From assembly GCA_030743445.1 (NCBI GenBank), contig JASLSL010000344.1:1-16892 (forward strand): a stretch of 16,892 nucleotides of DNA. Reading direction: 5' to 3'. Source of the DNA: Alphaproteobacteria bacterium. GTDB taxonomy: Bacteria > Pseudomonadota > Alphaproteobacteria > UBA8366. The notes under the pieces were generated by a model, which worked only from the letters and a program-made list of their open reading frames with translations, ran no database searches and had not been told where the DNA came from. Below, in pieces: positions 6,950 through 14,951 of this stretch (the first letter of the stretch is position 1; every line of letters begins with the position of its first letter). Made by a program: the position numbers and the translations under genes.

Positions 6950-7915
6950 ATGAAAATTCTTTTTGTCACCGCCAACCGGCTCGGCGACGCGGTGTTGTCG
7001 ACAGGCTTGTTGGCGCACTTGATCGAAAGCCATCCGGGAGCCGAATTCACCATCGCGGCTGGTCCCACGGCGGCACCTTTGTTCAAGGCGATACCAAAGC
7101 TCGAAAGACTGATCGTTTTCGCGAAGCAAGGTTCAGGCCGGCATTGGTTCGATTTGTGGCGCGGATGCGTCACGCATCGCTGGGATATGGTTGTCGACCT
7201 GCGTCGATCGCTCTTGGGCTGGCTGCTGTTCGCCCACGAACGGTATGCCATCCCGAAAATCGACGGTCCGTTGCACCGGGTGCAGTTGATCGCCGCAACC
7301 ATGGGGATTGAGGACGAGCCGCCGTCGCCGGTGCTGTGGGCCGGACCCGAGGACGACGCCGAAGCGGCCCGCCTGGTGCCGGACGGGGGCCAGGTTCTCG
7401 CCGTCGCTCCCGCCGCCAACTGGCGTGGCAAGGAATGGCGCAGCGAGAACTTCGCCGCCGCTGTCGATCGCCTCACCGCCGCCGACGGTCCCCTGCCGGA
7501 CGCCCGGGTCGCGGTCTTCGCGGCACCCGACGAGCGCCCGCAGGCCGAAGCGGTGCTGGCGGCGATACCCGAGCACCGGCGGATCGATTTGATCGGCGGT
7601 CCTGCCCTGCCGGTCGTCGCCGCGTGCCTTCGCCGGTGCGCATTGTTCATCGGCAACGATTCGGGCTTGATGCACATGGCGGCAGCGAGCGGCATCCCGA
7701 CCCTCGGCCTGTTCGGACCGAGCCGGCCGGAGCATTATGCGCCGTGGGGCCCGAACGGCGCTTTCCAGCGCACCGCGTCGAGCTACGACGAGTTGGTCGG
7801 CGCGCCGGGATACGATCACCTGACGACGGATACCCTAATGGACAGTTTGAGCGTCGATATGGTCGAGGAAGCAGCGCGTAATCTATGGCAACGCACCTCG
7901 AGGAACGCGGCATGA
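6950..7915 (+). CDS. Glycosyltransferase family 9 (ADP-heptose:LPS heptosyltransferase-like)
   Basis: A 321-residue GT9 protein. It opens with MKILFVTANRLGDAVLSTGLL, the typical N-terminus of WaaC/WaaF/WaaQ-type enzymes, with the catalytic-region Asp13. The C-terminal half holds WRGKEW (158-163) and GNDSGLMHMAAASG (235-248), then PTLGLFGPSRPEHYAPWGP, the nucleotide-sugar site. Such enzymes transfer heptose or another sugar to the lipopolysaccharide core at the cytosolic face of the inner membrane; the exact donor and acceptor are not readable. The ATG at 6950 fits the family start. A GTG at 6935, preceded by GGGAAAGG, would add five residues and is an alternative. First gene of the operon; its TGA overlaps the next ATG (ATGA). 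Confidence 0.88.
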   Translation: MKILFVTANRLGDAVLSTGLLAHLIESHPGAEFTIAAGPTAAPLFKAIPKLERLIVFAKQGSGRHWFDLWRGCVTHRWDMVVDLRRSLLGWLLFAHERYAIPKIDGPLHRVQLIAATMGIEDEPPSPVLWAGPEDDAEAARLVPDGGQVLAVAPAANWRGKEWRSENFAAAVDRLTAADGPLPDARVAVFAAPDERPQAEAVLAAIPEHRRIDLIGGPALPVVAACLRRCALFIGNDSGLMHMAAASGIPTLGLFGPSRPEHYAPWGPNGAFQRTASSYDELVGAPGYDHLTTDTLMDSLSVDMVEEAARNLWQRTSRNAA

Positions 7916-8667
7916 GCGAGCCGCGGCTTTCGGCGCTGGTCGTGGCGCACAACGAGGAAGCCCAGCTCGACGACTGCCTGGCGCGGCTCGCCTTCGCCGA
8001 CGAGCTCGTCGTCGTGCTCGACAAGTGCACCGACGGCTCCAAGGCGATCGCCGAACGGCATGCGAACAAGCTGATCGAGGGGGCGTGGGAGATCGAGGGC
8101 GAACGCCGGAATGCCGGGATCGACGCCTGCAGCGGCGATTGGATCGTCGAGGTCGACGCCGACGAACGAGTCCCGCCGGCGCTCGCCGAGGAAATCCGCG
8201 AGACGGTCCGCAACGGCAGCATGGGCTACTACCTGATCCCGTTCGACAATTACATCGGAGACCGGCTGGTGCGATACGGCTGGGCCGCCGCGTGGGGCGT
8301 CAGCGCGACGCCGCGGCTGTTCCAGAAGGGCCACAAGCGCTGGGGCAATCAGCGGATACACCCGGCGCTGGATCTGCGGGGGCCGGAAGGGCGCCTGGAG
8401 AACCGGATGGACCACTTCGTCGACGCCGACATCTCGGAAATGATCCAGCGACTCGACCGCTATACCTCGGCGAAGGCGCTGGATTTGCGCGCCAGCGGCG
8501 ATATCGGCGGCTTCGGCGCCAATGTCCGCCGCATCTTCTCGCGTTTCTACAAGTGCTATGTCGCGCGCAAGGGCTACCGCGAAGGCCATTACGGGTTCCT
8601 CATCGCGCTCTTTGCCGGGCTCTATCCGATTCTGTCATACCTCAAGGCTAGACTGGAGGACCGGTGA
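7912..8667 (+). CDS. Glycosyltransferase family 2, LPS core type (WaaE/KdtX-like)
   Basis: A 251-residue GT2 enzyme. It begins with a GT-A nucleotide-binding motif (LSALVVAHNEEAQLDDCL). It has the pattern of WaaE/KdtX-like core glucosyltransferases: ADELVVVLDKCTDGS, an AWEIEGERRNAGI segment in place of the usual W-x-x-x-x-x-Q-[KR]-N, then GDWIVEVDADERVP. The DxD metal/sugar motif is D82-A-D84. A short hydrophobic segment near the C-terminus (FLIALFAGLYPILSYL) may dock it to the membrane. The ATG at 7912 overlaps the previous stop by 4 bases and has GAGGAA upstream; an in-frame ATG at 7885 would add nine residues. Its stop overlaps the next start (GTGA), so translation is likely coupled. Probable role: adding a sugar to the lipid A-core or another surface glycan. 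Acceptor unknown. Confidence 0.85.
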   Translation: MSEPRLSALVVAHNEEAQLDDCLARLAFADELVVVLDKCTDGSKAIAERHANKLIEGAWEIEGERRNAGIDACSGDWIVEVDADERVPPALAEEIRETVRNGSMGYYLIPFDNYIGDRLVRYGWAAAWGVSATPRLFQKGHKRWGNQRIHPALDLRGPEGRLENRMDHFVDADISEMIQRLDRYTSAKALDLRASGDIGGFGANVRRIFSRFYKCYVARKGYREGHYGFLIALFAGLYPILSYLKARLEDR

Positions 8668-9689
8668 CCAAGGTCATGCAGGTGATCGCCGGCGCCCGGC
8701 ACGGCGGCGCCGAGGCATTCTTCATGCGCCTGGTCCCAGTGCTCGCCCGCACCGGGATCGAGCAACGCGTCGCAATCCGCCGACATGAAACACGAAGCAC
8801 ACGATTGCGCGATGCCGGACTCGAACCCCTGGCGCTGAGTTTCGGCGGTTGGTTCGATTTCGCCACGGACCCCAAACTCGCCCGCGCGATCGACGATTTC
8901 GCGCCCGACGTGGTGCTCGCCTGGATGAGCCGGGCGGCGCGGTATTGCCGCCAAGGCGAATACGCCCTGGTCGGCCGGCTCGGCGGATACTACGACCTCA
9001 AATACTACCGCCATTGCGACCACCTGATCGCCAACACGACCGACATCGCCAACTACCTGGCAAGCAACGGGTGGCCCCGAGAGCGCACGACCTACATACC
9101 GAATTTCGTCGATGCAAAGCCGGCGGCGGCGGCGGATCGCGAGGCCGAGGACACACCCACGGATGCCCCACTGCTGCTGGCCATGGGGCGGCTACATCAA
9201 AACAAGGCCTTCGATGTTCTGCTCGACGCCATGGTGAGCCTGCCAGACGCGTATCTTTGGATCGCCGGCGACGGGCCGCTCGGCGACGGGTTGCGCCAGC
9301 AGGCGGAGCGCCTCGGCATCGCCTCGCGGGTCAGGTTCCTCGGCTGGCGCGACGACGTCGCATCCCTGCTCGCCGCCGCGGATGTGTTGGTTTGCCCGTC
9401 GCGTCACGAGCCGCTCGGCAATGTCGTGATCGAGGGCTGGGCGCATCGCCGCCCGGTGGTCGCGGCGGCGGCACAAGGCCCAAGCGCCTTGATCGAAGAC
9501 GGCCGGAGCGGGCTTATCGTACCGGTCGGCGACGCCGAGGCGTTGGCCGACGCGATCCGGCGGGCGGCATTCGATGGCGACCTTGCCGCGGCACTTGCCG
9601 ATGGCGGCCAGGCGGCGTACGAAGCGGACTACACGGAGGCGATCGTCGTCGATCGCTATCGCGAGTTCTTTGCCACGGTGGCCGACTGA
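8664..9689 (+). CDS. Glycosyltransferase family 4 (GT-B fold)
   Basis: A 341-residue GT4 enzyme. The N-terminal domain opens with VMQVIAGARHGGAEAFF, where GGAE is the acceptor-side loop. The C-terminal domain has LAMGRLHQNKAFDVLLDA (172-189), IAGDGPL (200-206) and the catalytic E-x7-E pair, Glu249 and Glu257 in HEPLGNVVIEGWA. These are retaining transferases that use nucleotide sugars at the cytosolic side of the membrane. A run of 'YYDLKYYRHCDHLIANT' marks the interdomain region. I take the GTG at 8664, which overlaps the previous TGA (GTGA) with GGAGGA close upstream. The ATG at 8676 is an alternative that shortens it by four residues. Its TGA shares one base with the start of the next gene. 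Part of the same glycan operon. Confidence 0.88.
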   Translation: MTKVMQVIAGARHGGAEAFFMRLVPVLARTGIEQRVAIRRHETRSTRLRDAGLEPLALSFGGWFDFATDPKLARAIDDFAPDVVLAWMSRAARYCRQGEYALVGRLGGYYDLKYYRHCDHLIANTTDIANYLASNGWPRERTTYIPNFVDAKPAAAADREAEDTPTDAPLLLAMGRLHQNKAFDVLLDAMVSLPDAYLWIAGDGPLGDGLRQQAERLGIASRVRFLGWRDDVASLLAAADVLVCPSRHEPLGNVVIEGWAHRRPVVAAAAQGPSALIEDGRSGLIVPVGDAEALADAIRRAAFDGDLAAALADGGQAAYEADYTEAIVVDRYREFFATVAD

Positions 9690-11455
9690 TGTGTGGAATT
9701 GCCGGATTGATGACGCGCGACGGAATGGCGCCGGATTCGGCAACGCTGGACCGGCTTGCCGACTTGCTCGGCCACCGCGGCCCGGACGGCGAGGGCAAGC
9801 ACCTCGCGGGCGGTGTCGGCATGGCGCAAACCCGGCTCGCGATCATCGACCTCGAGACCGGAGACCAGCCGCTCTACGAGCCCGGCGGAGCGGCGTTGGT
9901 CGCCAACGCGGAAATCTACAACTACATCGAGCTGCGCCAGGAAATGCGCAGCGTCAACTTCGCGACCAACTCGGATTGCGAGCCGCCGTTGCACCTCTAT
10001 CGCCGCGACGGGTTGGGTTTCGCCAAGTCCTTGCGCGGCATGTACGCCATCGCGATCCACGATCCGATCGACGGCCGGCTGGTGCTGTCGCGCGATCCGT
10101 TCGGGATCAAACCGCTCTACTACGTCGAGACGCCGAATTTGTTCGCCTTCGCCTCCGAGCCCCAGGCCCTGATCGGCGCGGGGATCGTCGAAGCGGAAAT
10201 CCGGCCGGAGCGGCGGGACGAACTGCTACAGCTCCAGTTCACCTGCGGGCGCCAGACGATTTTCCGCGGCATCAACCGGGTCCTGCCGGGCGAAACGCTG
10301 ATCGTGCGAGGCGGGAGGATCGTCGACCGCCAACACCTGCCGGCCCTGCCCGAGGACGGCGAGCAGCCGGTCGAGGAATCGCTCGAAGCGGCGCTGCAGC
10401 GGCTCGATGCGGCGCTCGAGAACAGTGTTCAGGTCCATCAGCGCTCGGACGTGCCGTATGGGCTGTTCCTTTCGGGCGGCGTCGATTCCTCGGCGGTGCT
10501 GGCGCTGATGGCGCGGCTCAACGACCGGCCGGTCCGCGCCTTCACGGTCGGCTTCTCCGACACCACGGTACACGACGAGCGGGCGCACGCGCGGGCACTG
10601 GCCGAAGCGGTCGGCGCCGAGCATATCGAGGTCGAGTTCGGCGAGGACGATTTTTGGTCGCTGCTGCCGGAAATCGCCGCCAGCATGGACGATCCCGCGG
10701 CGGACTATGCGATCCTTCCGACGTGGAAACTGGCGCGCGAGGCGGCCCACGAATTCAAGGTCGTGTTGTCCGGCGAGGGCGGCGACGAGTTGTTCGGCGG
10801 ATATGGCCGATACCGCAGCTTGTTGCGGCCCTGGTGGAAGGGTGGCCGGACGATCCGCTCGCGCGGCATCTTCGACGGCTTGCGGGTGCTGCGCCGGGAA
10901 TCGAGCGGCTGGCGCGACGGCGTCGACACGGCCCAGGCGACGGCGACGACCCTGGCGCGCTCGAACCTGCAGGCCGCCCAGGCGACGGACTGCGCCGACT
11001 GGTTGCCGAACGATCTGCTGATCAAGCTGGACCGGTGCCTGATGGCCCACAGCTTGGAAGGGCGGACGCCATTTCTCGATCCGAGCGTCGCCGAGTTCGC
11101 GTTCCGCCTGCCCGATGAGATGAAGATCACCAACGGCCGCGGCAAGTGGCTGCTGCGCAAGTGGCTGGCGGGCGTCATGCCGGCCGCCCGGCCGTTCGAG
11201 CGCAAGCGCGGCTTCACCGTGCCGGTCGCCGAATGGATCTGGCGGCGGGGCAAGGAATTGGGGCCGTTGGTCGCGTCCAATCCGGCGATTGAGGAAATCT
11301 GTCATCCGAACCGGGTGCGCCAAATCTTCACGGCGGGCGGCAAGCGCGCGGGCTTCGCCGCATGGGCGTTGCTGTTCTACGCGGTCTGGCACCGCCGGCA
11401 CATCGAAGGCGTCCAAAGCGATGGCGGCGTATTCGACCTGCTCCGGGCGGGCTAG
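9689..11455 (+). CDS. asnB: Glutamine-dependent asparagine synthase-type amidotransferase
   Basis: A 588-residue class II (Ntn) amidotransferase plus asparagine-synthase ATP domain. The nucleophile is Cys2 (MCGIAGL, after removal of Met). Glutaminase-domain residues Arg49 and Asp96 (SDCE) are present. The oxyanion motif is NAEIYN (73-78), where most AsnB enzymes have NGEIYN. The synthase domain has the pyrophosphate loop SGGVDSS (262-268), SGEGGDELFGGY (361-372) and LEGRTPFLDP. Length is normal. In a cell's general metabolism this family makes asparagine from aspartate, ATP and glutamine. Embedded in a glycosyltransferase operon, such genes often amidate a uronic acid or other carboxyl group of a surface polysaccharide. 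The sequence does not settle which. The start overlaps the preceding stop by one base (TGATG). A housekeeping asparagine synthetase remains possible. Confidence 0.85.
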   Translation: MCGIAGLMTRDGMAPDSATLDRLADLLGHRGPDGEGKHLAGGVGMAQTRLAIIDLETGDQPLYEPGGAALVANAEIYNYIELRQEMRSVNFATNSDCEPPLHLYRRDGLGFAKSLRGMYAIAIHDPIDGRLVLSRDPFGIKPLYYVETPNLFAFASEPQALIGAGIVEAEIRPERRDELLQLQFTCGRQTIFRGINRVLPGETLIVRGGRIVDRQHLPALPEDGEQPVEESLEAALQRLDAALENSVQVHQRSDVPYGLFLSGGVDSSAVLALMARLNDRPVRAFTVGFSDTTVHDERAHARALAEAVGAEHIEVEFGEDDFWSLLPEIAASMDDPAADYAILPTWKLAREAAHEFKVVLSGEGGDELFGGYGRYRSLLRPWWKGGRTIRSRGIFDGLRVLRRESSGWRDGVDTAQATATTLARSNLQAAQATDCADWLPNDLLIKLDRCLMAHSLEGRTPFLDPSVAEFAFRLPDEMKITNGRGKWLLRKWLAGVMPAARPFERKRGFTVPVAEWIWRRGKELGPLVASNPAIEEICHPNRVRQIFTAGGKRAGFAAWALLFYAVWHRRHIEGVQSDGGVFDLLRAG

Positions 11456-11466
11456 CGGCGGCGGCA

Positions 11467-11472
11467 AGGAGG
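11467..11472 (+). promoter_or_regulatory. Shine-Dalgarno site of the dihydroorotase-like gene
   Basis: AGGAGG, followed by a purine run, lies 10 bases before the ATG at 11483. It is in the 27-base gap after the amidotransferase gene. No promoter or terminator is visible in that gap, so this gene probably belongs to the operon. Confidence 0.7.
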
Positions 11473-11482
11473 AAAAAAGCAC

Positions 11483-12835
11483 ATGGCCGAGACGTTCGAT
11501 CTCAGGATTATGGGTGGTACGTGCCTGACGCCATCGGGCCGAATCGAAACCGATATCGGCGTGCGCGACGGCCGGACCGCGGCGATCGGCGATCTCGCGG
11601 GCGCCTCGGGGGCGTTGACGATCGAGGCGGGCGGCCTCTATGTCCTGCCCGGCGTGATCGACACCCAGGTGCATTTCCGCGAGCCCGGCAGCGAGCACAA
11701 GGAGGATTTGGAGTCCGGCACCCGCGCGGCCGTCATGGGTGGCGTTACCGCGGTCTTCGAGATGCCGAACACCAGCCCGATGACGACCGACAGGGCGGCG
11801 CTCGACGACAAGCTCGATCGGGCCGCGGGACGGGCGTGGTGCGACTTCGCGTTCTTCGTGGGGGCGACGGCGGAGAACGCCGAGACGCTGGGCGAGCTGG
11901 AACGATCGCCCGGTTGCTGCGGGGTGAAGGTATTCATGGGCTCGTCCACGGGTGGTCTCTTGGTCGAGGACGATGAGACCCTGGCCCGGGTGCTGGCCAA
12001 CGGCTCGCGTCGCGTCGCGGTCCATTCCGAGGACGAGCCGCGGCTGCTGGAGCGCTTCGAGATCGCCGAGAACGGCCAAGACGTGCGCTTGCACCCCCAA
12101 TGGCGCGACGTCGATGTCGCTCTGATCGCGACCCAGCGCCTGTTGCGCATCGCCCGCGCGGCGGGCCGGCGCATTCACGTGCTGCATATCTCGACCGCCG
12201 AGGAGATGCCTTTGCTGGCGGAAAACAAGGACGTGGCGACCGTCGAGGTGACGCCGCAGCACCTGACGCTCACCGCGCCCGAGTGCTACGACCGCTTCGG
12301 TCGACGAGCGCAGATGAACCCGCCGATCCGCGAGGCGCGGCATCGCGAGGGGCTGTGGCGGGCGGTCGCCGACGGCATCGTCGACGTGATCGGCTCGGAT
12401 CACGCGCCGCATACGGCCGAGGAGAAGGACCAAGCCTATCCCGCGAGCCCGTCGGGCATGCCGGGGGTGCAGACCCTGGTGCCGGTCATGCTGACCCATG
12501 TCAACGAGGGGCGGCTGACGCTCGAACGGTTCGTCGACCTCACCGCCGCGAGCCCGGCGCGGATCTACAACATCGCCAACAAGGGGCGCATCGCGCTCGG
12601 CTACGACGCCGACTTCACGCTGGTTGACCTCGGCGCCGAACGCGTGATCTCGGACGACTGGATTGTCAGCAAATGCGGCTGGACCGCGTTCGACGGCATG
12701 ACGACACGGGGGTGGCCGGTGGCGACGGTGATCCGGGGACGCATCGTAATGCGCGAGGACGAGCTGATCGGCGAGGCGGCCGGCGAGGCCGTGCTGTTTA
12801 GCGAGTGTCTGCCGTCCGAAGCGCGTCGGCCTTAG
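11483..12835 (+). CDS. pyrC: Dihydroorotase-family amidohydrolase
   Basis: A 450-residue amidohydrolase closest to class I dihydroorotases, which cyclise carbamoyl-aspartate to dihydroorotate in cytosolic pyrimidine synthesis. Visible landmarks: PGVIDTQVHFREPG (56-69), KEDLESGTRAAVMGGVT, FEMPNTSP, GVKVFMGSSTG with Lys149 as the likely carboxylated lysine, His181 (AVHSEDE), His235 (HVLHIS), MNPPIRE (278-284), Asp306 (GSDHAPH) and SGMPGVQTLVP. The first metal site is unusual: the family's H-x-H is Q62-V-H64 here. I believe this DTQVH variant recurs in alphaproteobacterial 'dihydroorotases', but activity of that subgroup may differ (inactive partner or another cyclic amide substrate). It is the last gene of the plus-strand run. 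Its 3' end overlaps the convergent receiver gene by 38 bases. Confidence 0.8.
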   Translation: MAETFDLRIMGGTCLTPSGRIETDIGVRDGRTAAIGDLAGASGALTIEAGGLYVLPGVIDTQVHFREPGSEHKEDLESGTRAAVMGGVTAVFEMPNTSPMTTDRAALDDKLDRAAGRAWCDFAFFVGATAENAETLGELERSPGCCGVKVFMGSSTGGLLVEDDETLARVLANGSRRVAVHSEDEPRLLERFEIAENGQDVRLHPQWRDVDVALIATQRLLRIARAAGRRIHVLHISTAEEMPLLAENKDVATVEVTPQHLTLTAPECYDRFGRRAQMNPPIREARHREGLWRAVADGIVDVIGSDHAPHTAEEKDQAYPASPSGMPGVQTLVPVMLTHVNEGRLTLERFVDLTAASPARIYNIANKGRIALGYDADFTLVDLGAERVISDDWIVSKCGWTAFDGMTTRGWPVATVIRGRIVMREDELIGEAAGEAVLFSECLPSEARRP

Positions 12836-13799
12836 CCCGCGCCGCGAACTTGCGGACCATGGCGGTGATTTCGCCGGCCACCGCGGCAGACCCCTTCTCC
12901 GGATTGAAGCTGACCAGGACGGCGTTGGCGAGCGAGCCCAACAGCTCGACATCCTTCGGGTCCGGGTTTTGCGGATCGCGCCGGATCGATTGCACGACAT
13001 CGATCAGCGTCTGGCAAAGGTCGGCAACATGCTCGAAGCTGGACTCCGCCAAACGCTCCCCGACCTCGTCGGTGATTTCGATCAGCCGCGCGAGATGAAC
13101 CTCGGTCGCCGGGTCGACCGCGCCCTCGGTATAGGCCGGCACGATCAGATTGATCAGGAAGGCGATCTGATAGGAGTGGCGCTTCAAGCGCTGCTCGTTC
13201 ACGTCGTTCATCGCCGAATCGATCGAGGCGTCGAGCGCGGCCGGGTCGATGAATTCGCCCAGCGCCTTCGACCGGAGCGTATTGGGGACGTCGATCAGGG
13301 GTATTTCCGAACCCGCTGCGCGGTCCGTCTCCTCGTCTTCGGTCGGCGTCTGCTGCTTGCGGCGGTCGGGGCCGAGGTAATCGCTAGTGACGACGAAAGG
13401 TTTGCGGTTTTCGACCTGGGTCTTGATCCGTTCCAACAATTGCGCCGGCGCGAGCGGTTTGATCAGCAGATCGTCGATTCCGACGTCGACGATGCGCCGC
13501 ACCTCGTCCGGGTCCGGATTCCAGATCGTGACGATTATCGAGAAAAACGGGTTGTACCCGATCTTGCGATTGCGAATATCCCGGATCATTCCGGCGGCGT
13601 CGCCTTCGGGCATCTTCGCGTCGATCACCAGAAGGTCGGGGCTCGTCAGCCTGATCTCTTCCTCGGCCCGGTCGAGCCTGGAGAAATCGCGCACCCCGCG
13701 AAAGCCTTCGGCCATCAGCGCATTCCGCAACCCCTGGCGCAGTTGGCTTTCGGGATCGACCAGAAGAATACTGACGTTGGAGCGGTTCGTAGGTTCCAT
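12798..13799 (-). CDS. Response regulator receiver protein with uncharacterised C-terminal helical domain (copy A)
   Basis: A 333-residue protein. Residues 8-130 form a receiver domain: Asp15 (acid pocket), phospho-acceptor Asp60 (LLVIDAKMPEGD), Thr91 and the conserved Lys114 (LLIKPL). A linker follows with PFVVTSDYLGPDRRK (135-149). The rest (about 175-330) is an all-helical-looking domain I cannot name, with RHSYQIAFLINLIVPAY, SSFEHVADLC and DPQNPDPKD blocks. These are shared with the neighbouring paralogue right to the C-terminus. No DNA-binding, GGDEF or other known output motif is visible. The ATG at 13799 gives the same N-terminus as the paralogue; 40 residues of open frame upstream look non-coding. 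Its 3' end overlaps the convergent dihydroorotase-like gene. A 174-base gap separates it from copy B upstream. Confidence 0.85.
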   Translation of the reverse strand: MEPTNRSNVSILLVDPESQLRQGLRNALMAEGFRGVRDFSRLDRAEEEIRLTSPDLLVIDAKMPEGDAAGMIRDIRNRKIGYNPFFSIIVTIWNPDPDEVRRIVDVGIDDLLIKPLAPAQLLERIKTQVENRKPFVVTSDYLGPDRRKQQTPTEDEETDRAAGSEIPLIDVPNTLRSKALGEFIDPAALDASIDSAMNDVNEQRLKRHSYQIAFLINLIVPAYTEGAVDPATEVHLARLIEITDEVGERLAESSFEHVADLCQTLIDVVQSIRRDPQNPDPKDVELLGSLANAVLVSFNPEKGSAAVAGEITAMVRKFAARAKADALRTADTR

Positions 13800-13973
13800 C
13801 ACACCGCCCCACCAAAGGACCGGCCGTTCGAAAACCGGCGTCCGGCCAAACCTGCGGCGCCGGCCCGATATAACGACGAAGGCGATCCTAACATGTCTTT
13901 TGCGGGAAGCACGGGACACGTTTCCCGGTACGGCGAAAATTCCCGGTGAATTGCCGACGGGGGCGCCTCGCGA

Positions 13974-14951
13974 TCAGCCGGTGTTCGCCTGCCGGAGGGC
14001 TTCGGCCGAAGCCCGGCCCGCGAACTTCCGAACCATCTCGGTGATCTCGCCGGCCATCAATGCGGAATCCTTGTCCGGGTTGAAGCTCGCGAGAATGGAA
14101 TCGGAAAGCGGCTTGAGCAGGGCGATGTCCTTCGGGTCGGCGTTTTGAGGGTCATCGCGGATCGCGCTGCCGACGCGGATCAACGAGGTACATAGCTCGG
14201 CGACATGTTCGAAGCTCGATCCCGCCAAGCGCGCCCCGATGTCGTTGGCGACGTCGGACAGCCGGGCGATATGCGCCTCGATTTCGGGTCCGACCTTCTT
14301 CTCGAGGTAAGCCGGCGCGATGATGCCGACCAGGAAGCTGATCTGGTAGGAATGGCGGACCATCTTTTCTTCGTTCATCTTGTAAACGGCGTTATCGATC
14401 GCGCCCTGCAGTTTGGTAACGTCGATAGTGACGCCAGTCGCCTTAGCGCGCAGCGTATTGGGCACCTCGAAATGCGGAATTTTCGACTCCTCGCCGTCGC
14501 CGCGATCCTTCCGCCGGTCCGGCCCGATATAGTCGCTGGTGACGACGAACGGCTTGCGCGCCCCGACCAGGCTCTCGATGCGGGAAAACAGCTTGGCCGG
14601 CGAAATCGGTGCCGCGAGCAAATCGTCAGCGCCGCTGTTCACCGCCTTGCGAACGATGTCGGAGTCGGCTTCCCAGGTGAAGAAAATCACCGGTAGGAAC
14701 GGGTTCATGCCGACCATGTTGTGCCGCACTTCGTCGACCAAGTCGCAGGTATCGCCATCGGCCATCCTGACGTCACAGATCAACAGGTCCGGCAGGGTCT
14801 TTTCCAACGCCTCGCGAATCATCGACACCCGGCCGAAATCCCGCACCATGCGATATCCTTCATGGCTCAACGCGTTGCGCAGAACCTGCCGGTTTTCGCT
14901 CTGGGAATCACCCAGAATGATGGACACTTTGGGACGATACTTGGCTTCCAT
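13974..14951 (-). CDS. Response regulator receiver-like protein with the same C-terminal domain, receiver Lys missing (copy B)
   Basis: A 325-residue paralogue of the protein at 12798-13799, alignable without gaps through the whole receiver domain. Asp15, phospho-acceptor Asp60 (LLICDVRMADGD) and Thr92 (FFTW) are kept. The invariant receiver lysine is replaced: LLAAPIS has Ala114 where copy A has Lys114. The linker motif PFVVTSDYIGPDRRK (134-148) and the helical domain (about 165-320; RHSYQISFLVGIIAPAY, SSFEHVAELC, DPQNADPKD) are conserved. Loss of the lysine usually weakens or uncouples phosphorylation-dependent switching, so this copy may be constitutive or act as a partner or sink. The ATG at 14951 is supported by AGGGA six bases upstream. 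A TATAAT box lies about 80 bases upstream. Output function unknown. Confidence 0.85.
   Translation of the reverse strand: MEAKYRPKVSIILGDSQSENRQVLRNALSHEGYRMVRDFGRVSMIREALEKTLPDLLICDVRMADGDTCDLVDEVRHNMVGMNPFLPVIFFTWEADSDIVRKAVNSGADDLLAAPISPAKLFSRIESLVGARKPFVVTSDYIGPDRRKDRGDGEESKIPHFEVPNTLRAKATGVTIDVTKLQGAIDNAVYKMNEEKMVRHSYQISFLVGIIAPAYLEKKVGPEIEAHIARLSDVANDIGARLAGSSFEHVAELCTSLIRVGSAIRDDPQNADPKDIALLKPLSDSILASFNPDKDSALMAGEITEMVRKFAGRASAEALRQANTG

Noticed and set aside
6803..7129. A 109-codon N-terminal extension of ygfZ
   Set aside because: It crosses the divergent promoter region and the start of the heptosyltransferase gene; the ATG at 6802 has its own SD and begins the family homology.
10226..13000. 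A 924-codon open frame on the minus strand opposite the asparagine synthase and dihydroorotase genes
   Set aside because: It lies antisense to two confidently identified genes, has a composition rich in Arg/His/Gln/Gly typical of a GC-rich shadow frame, and shows no domain motif.
13800..13919. A 40-codon N-terminal extension of receiver copy A
   Set aside because: The Arg-rich extension matches nothing in copy B, whose N-terminus aligns with the ATG at 13799.
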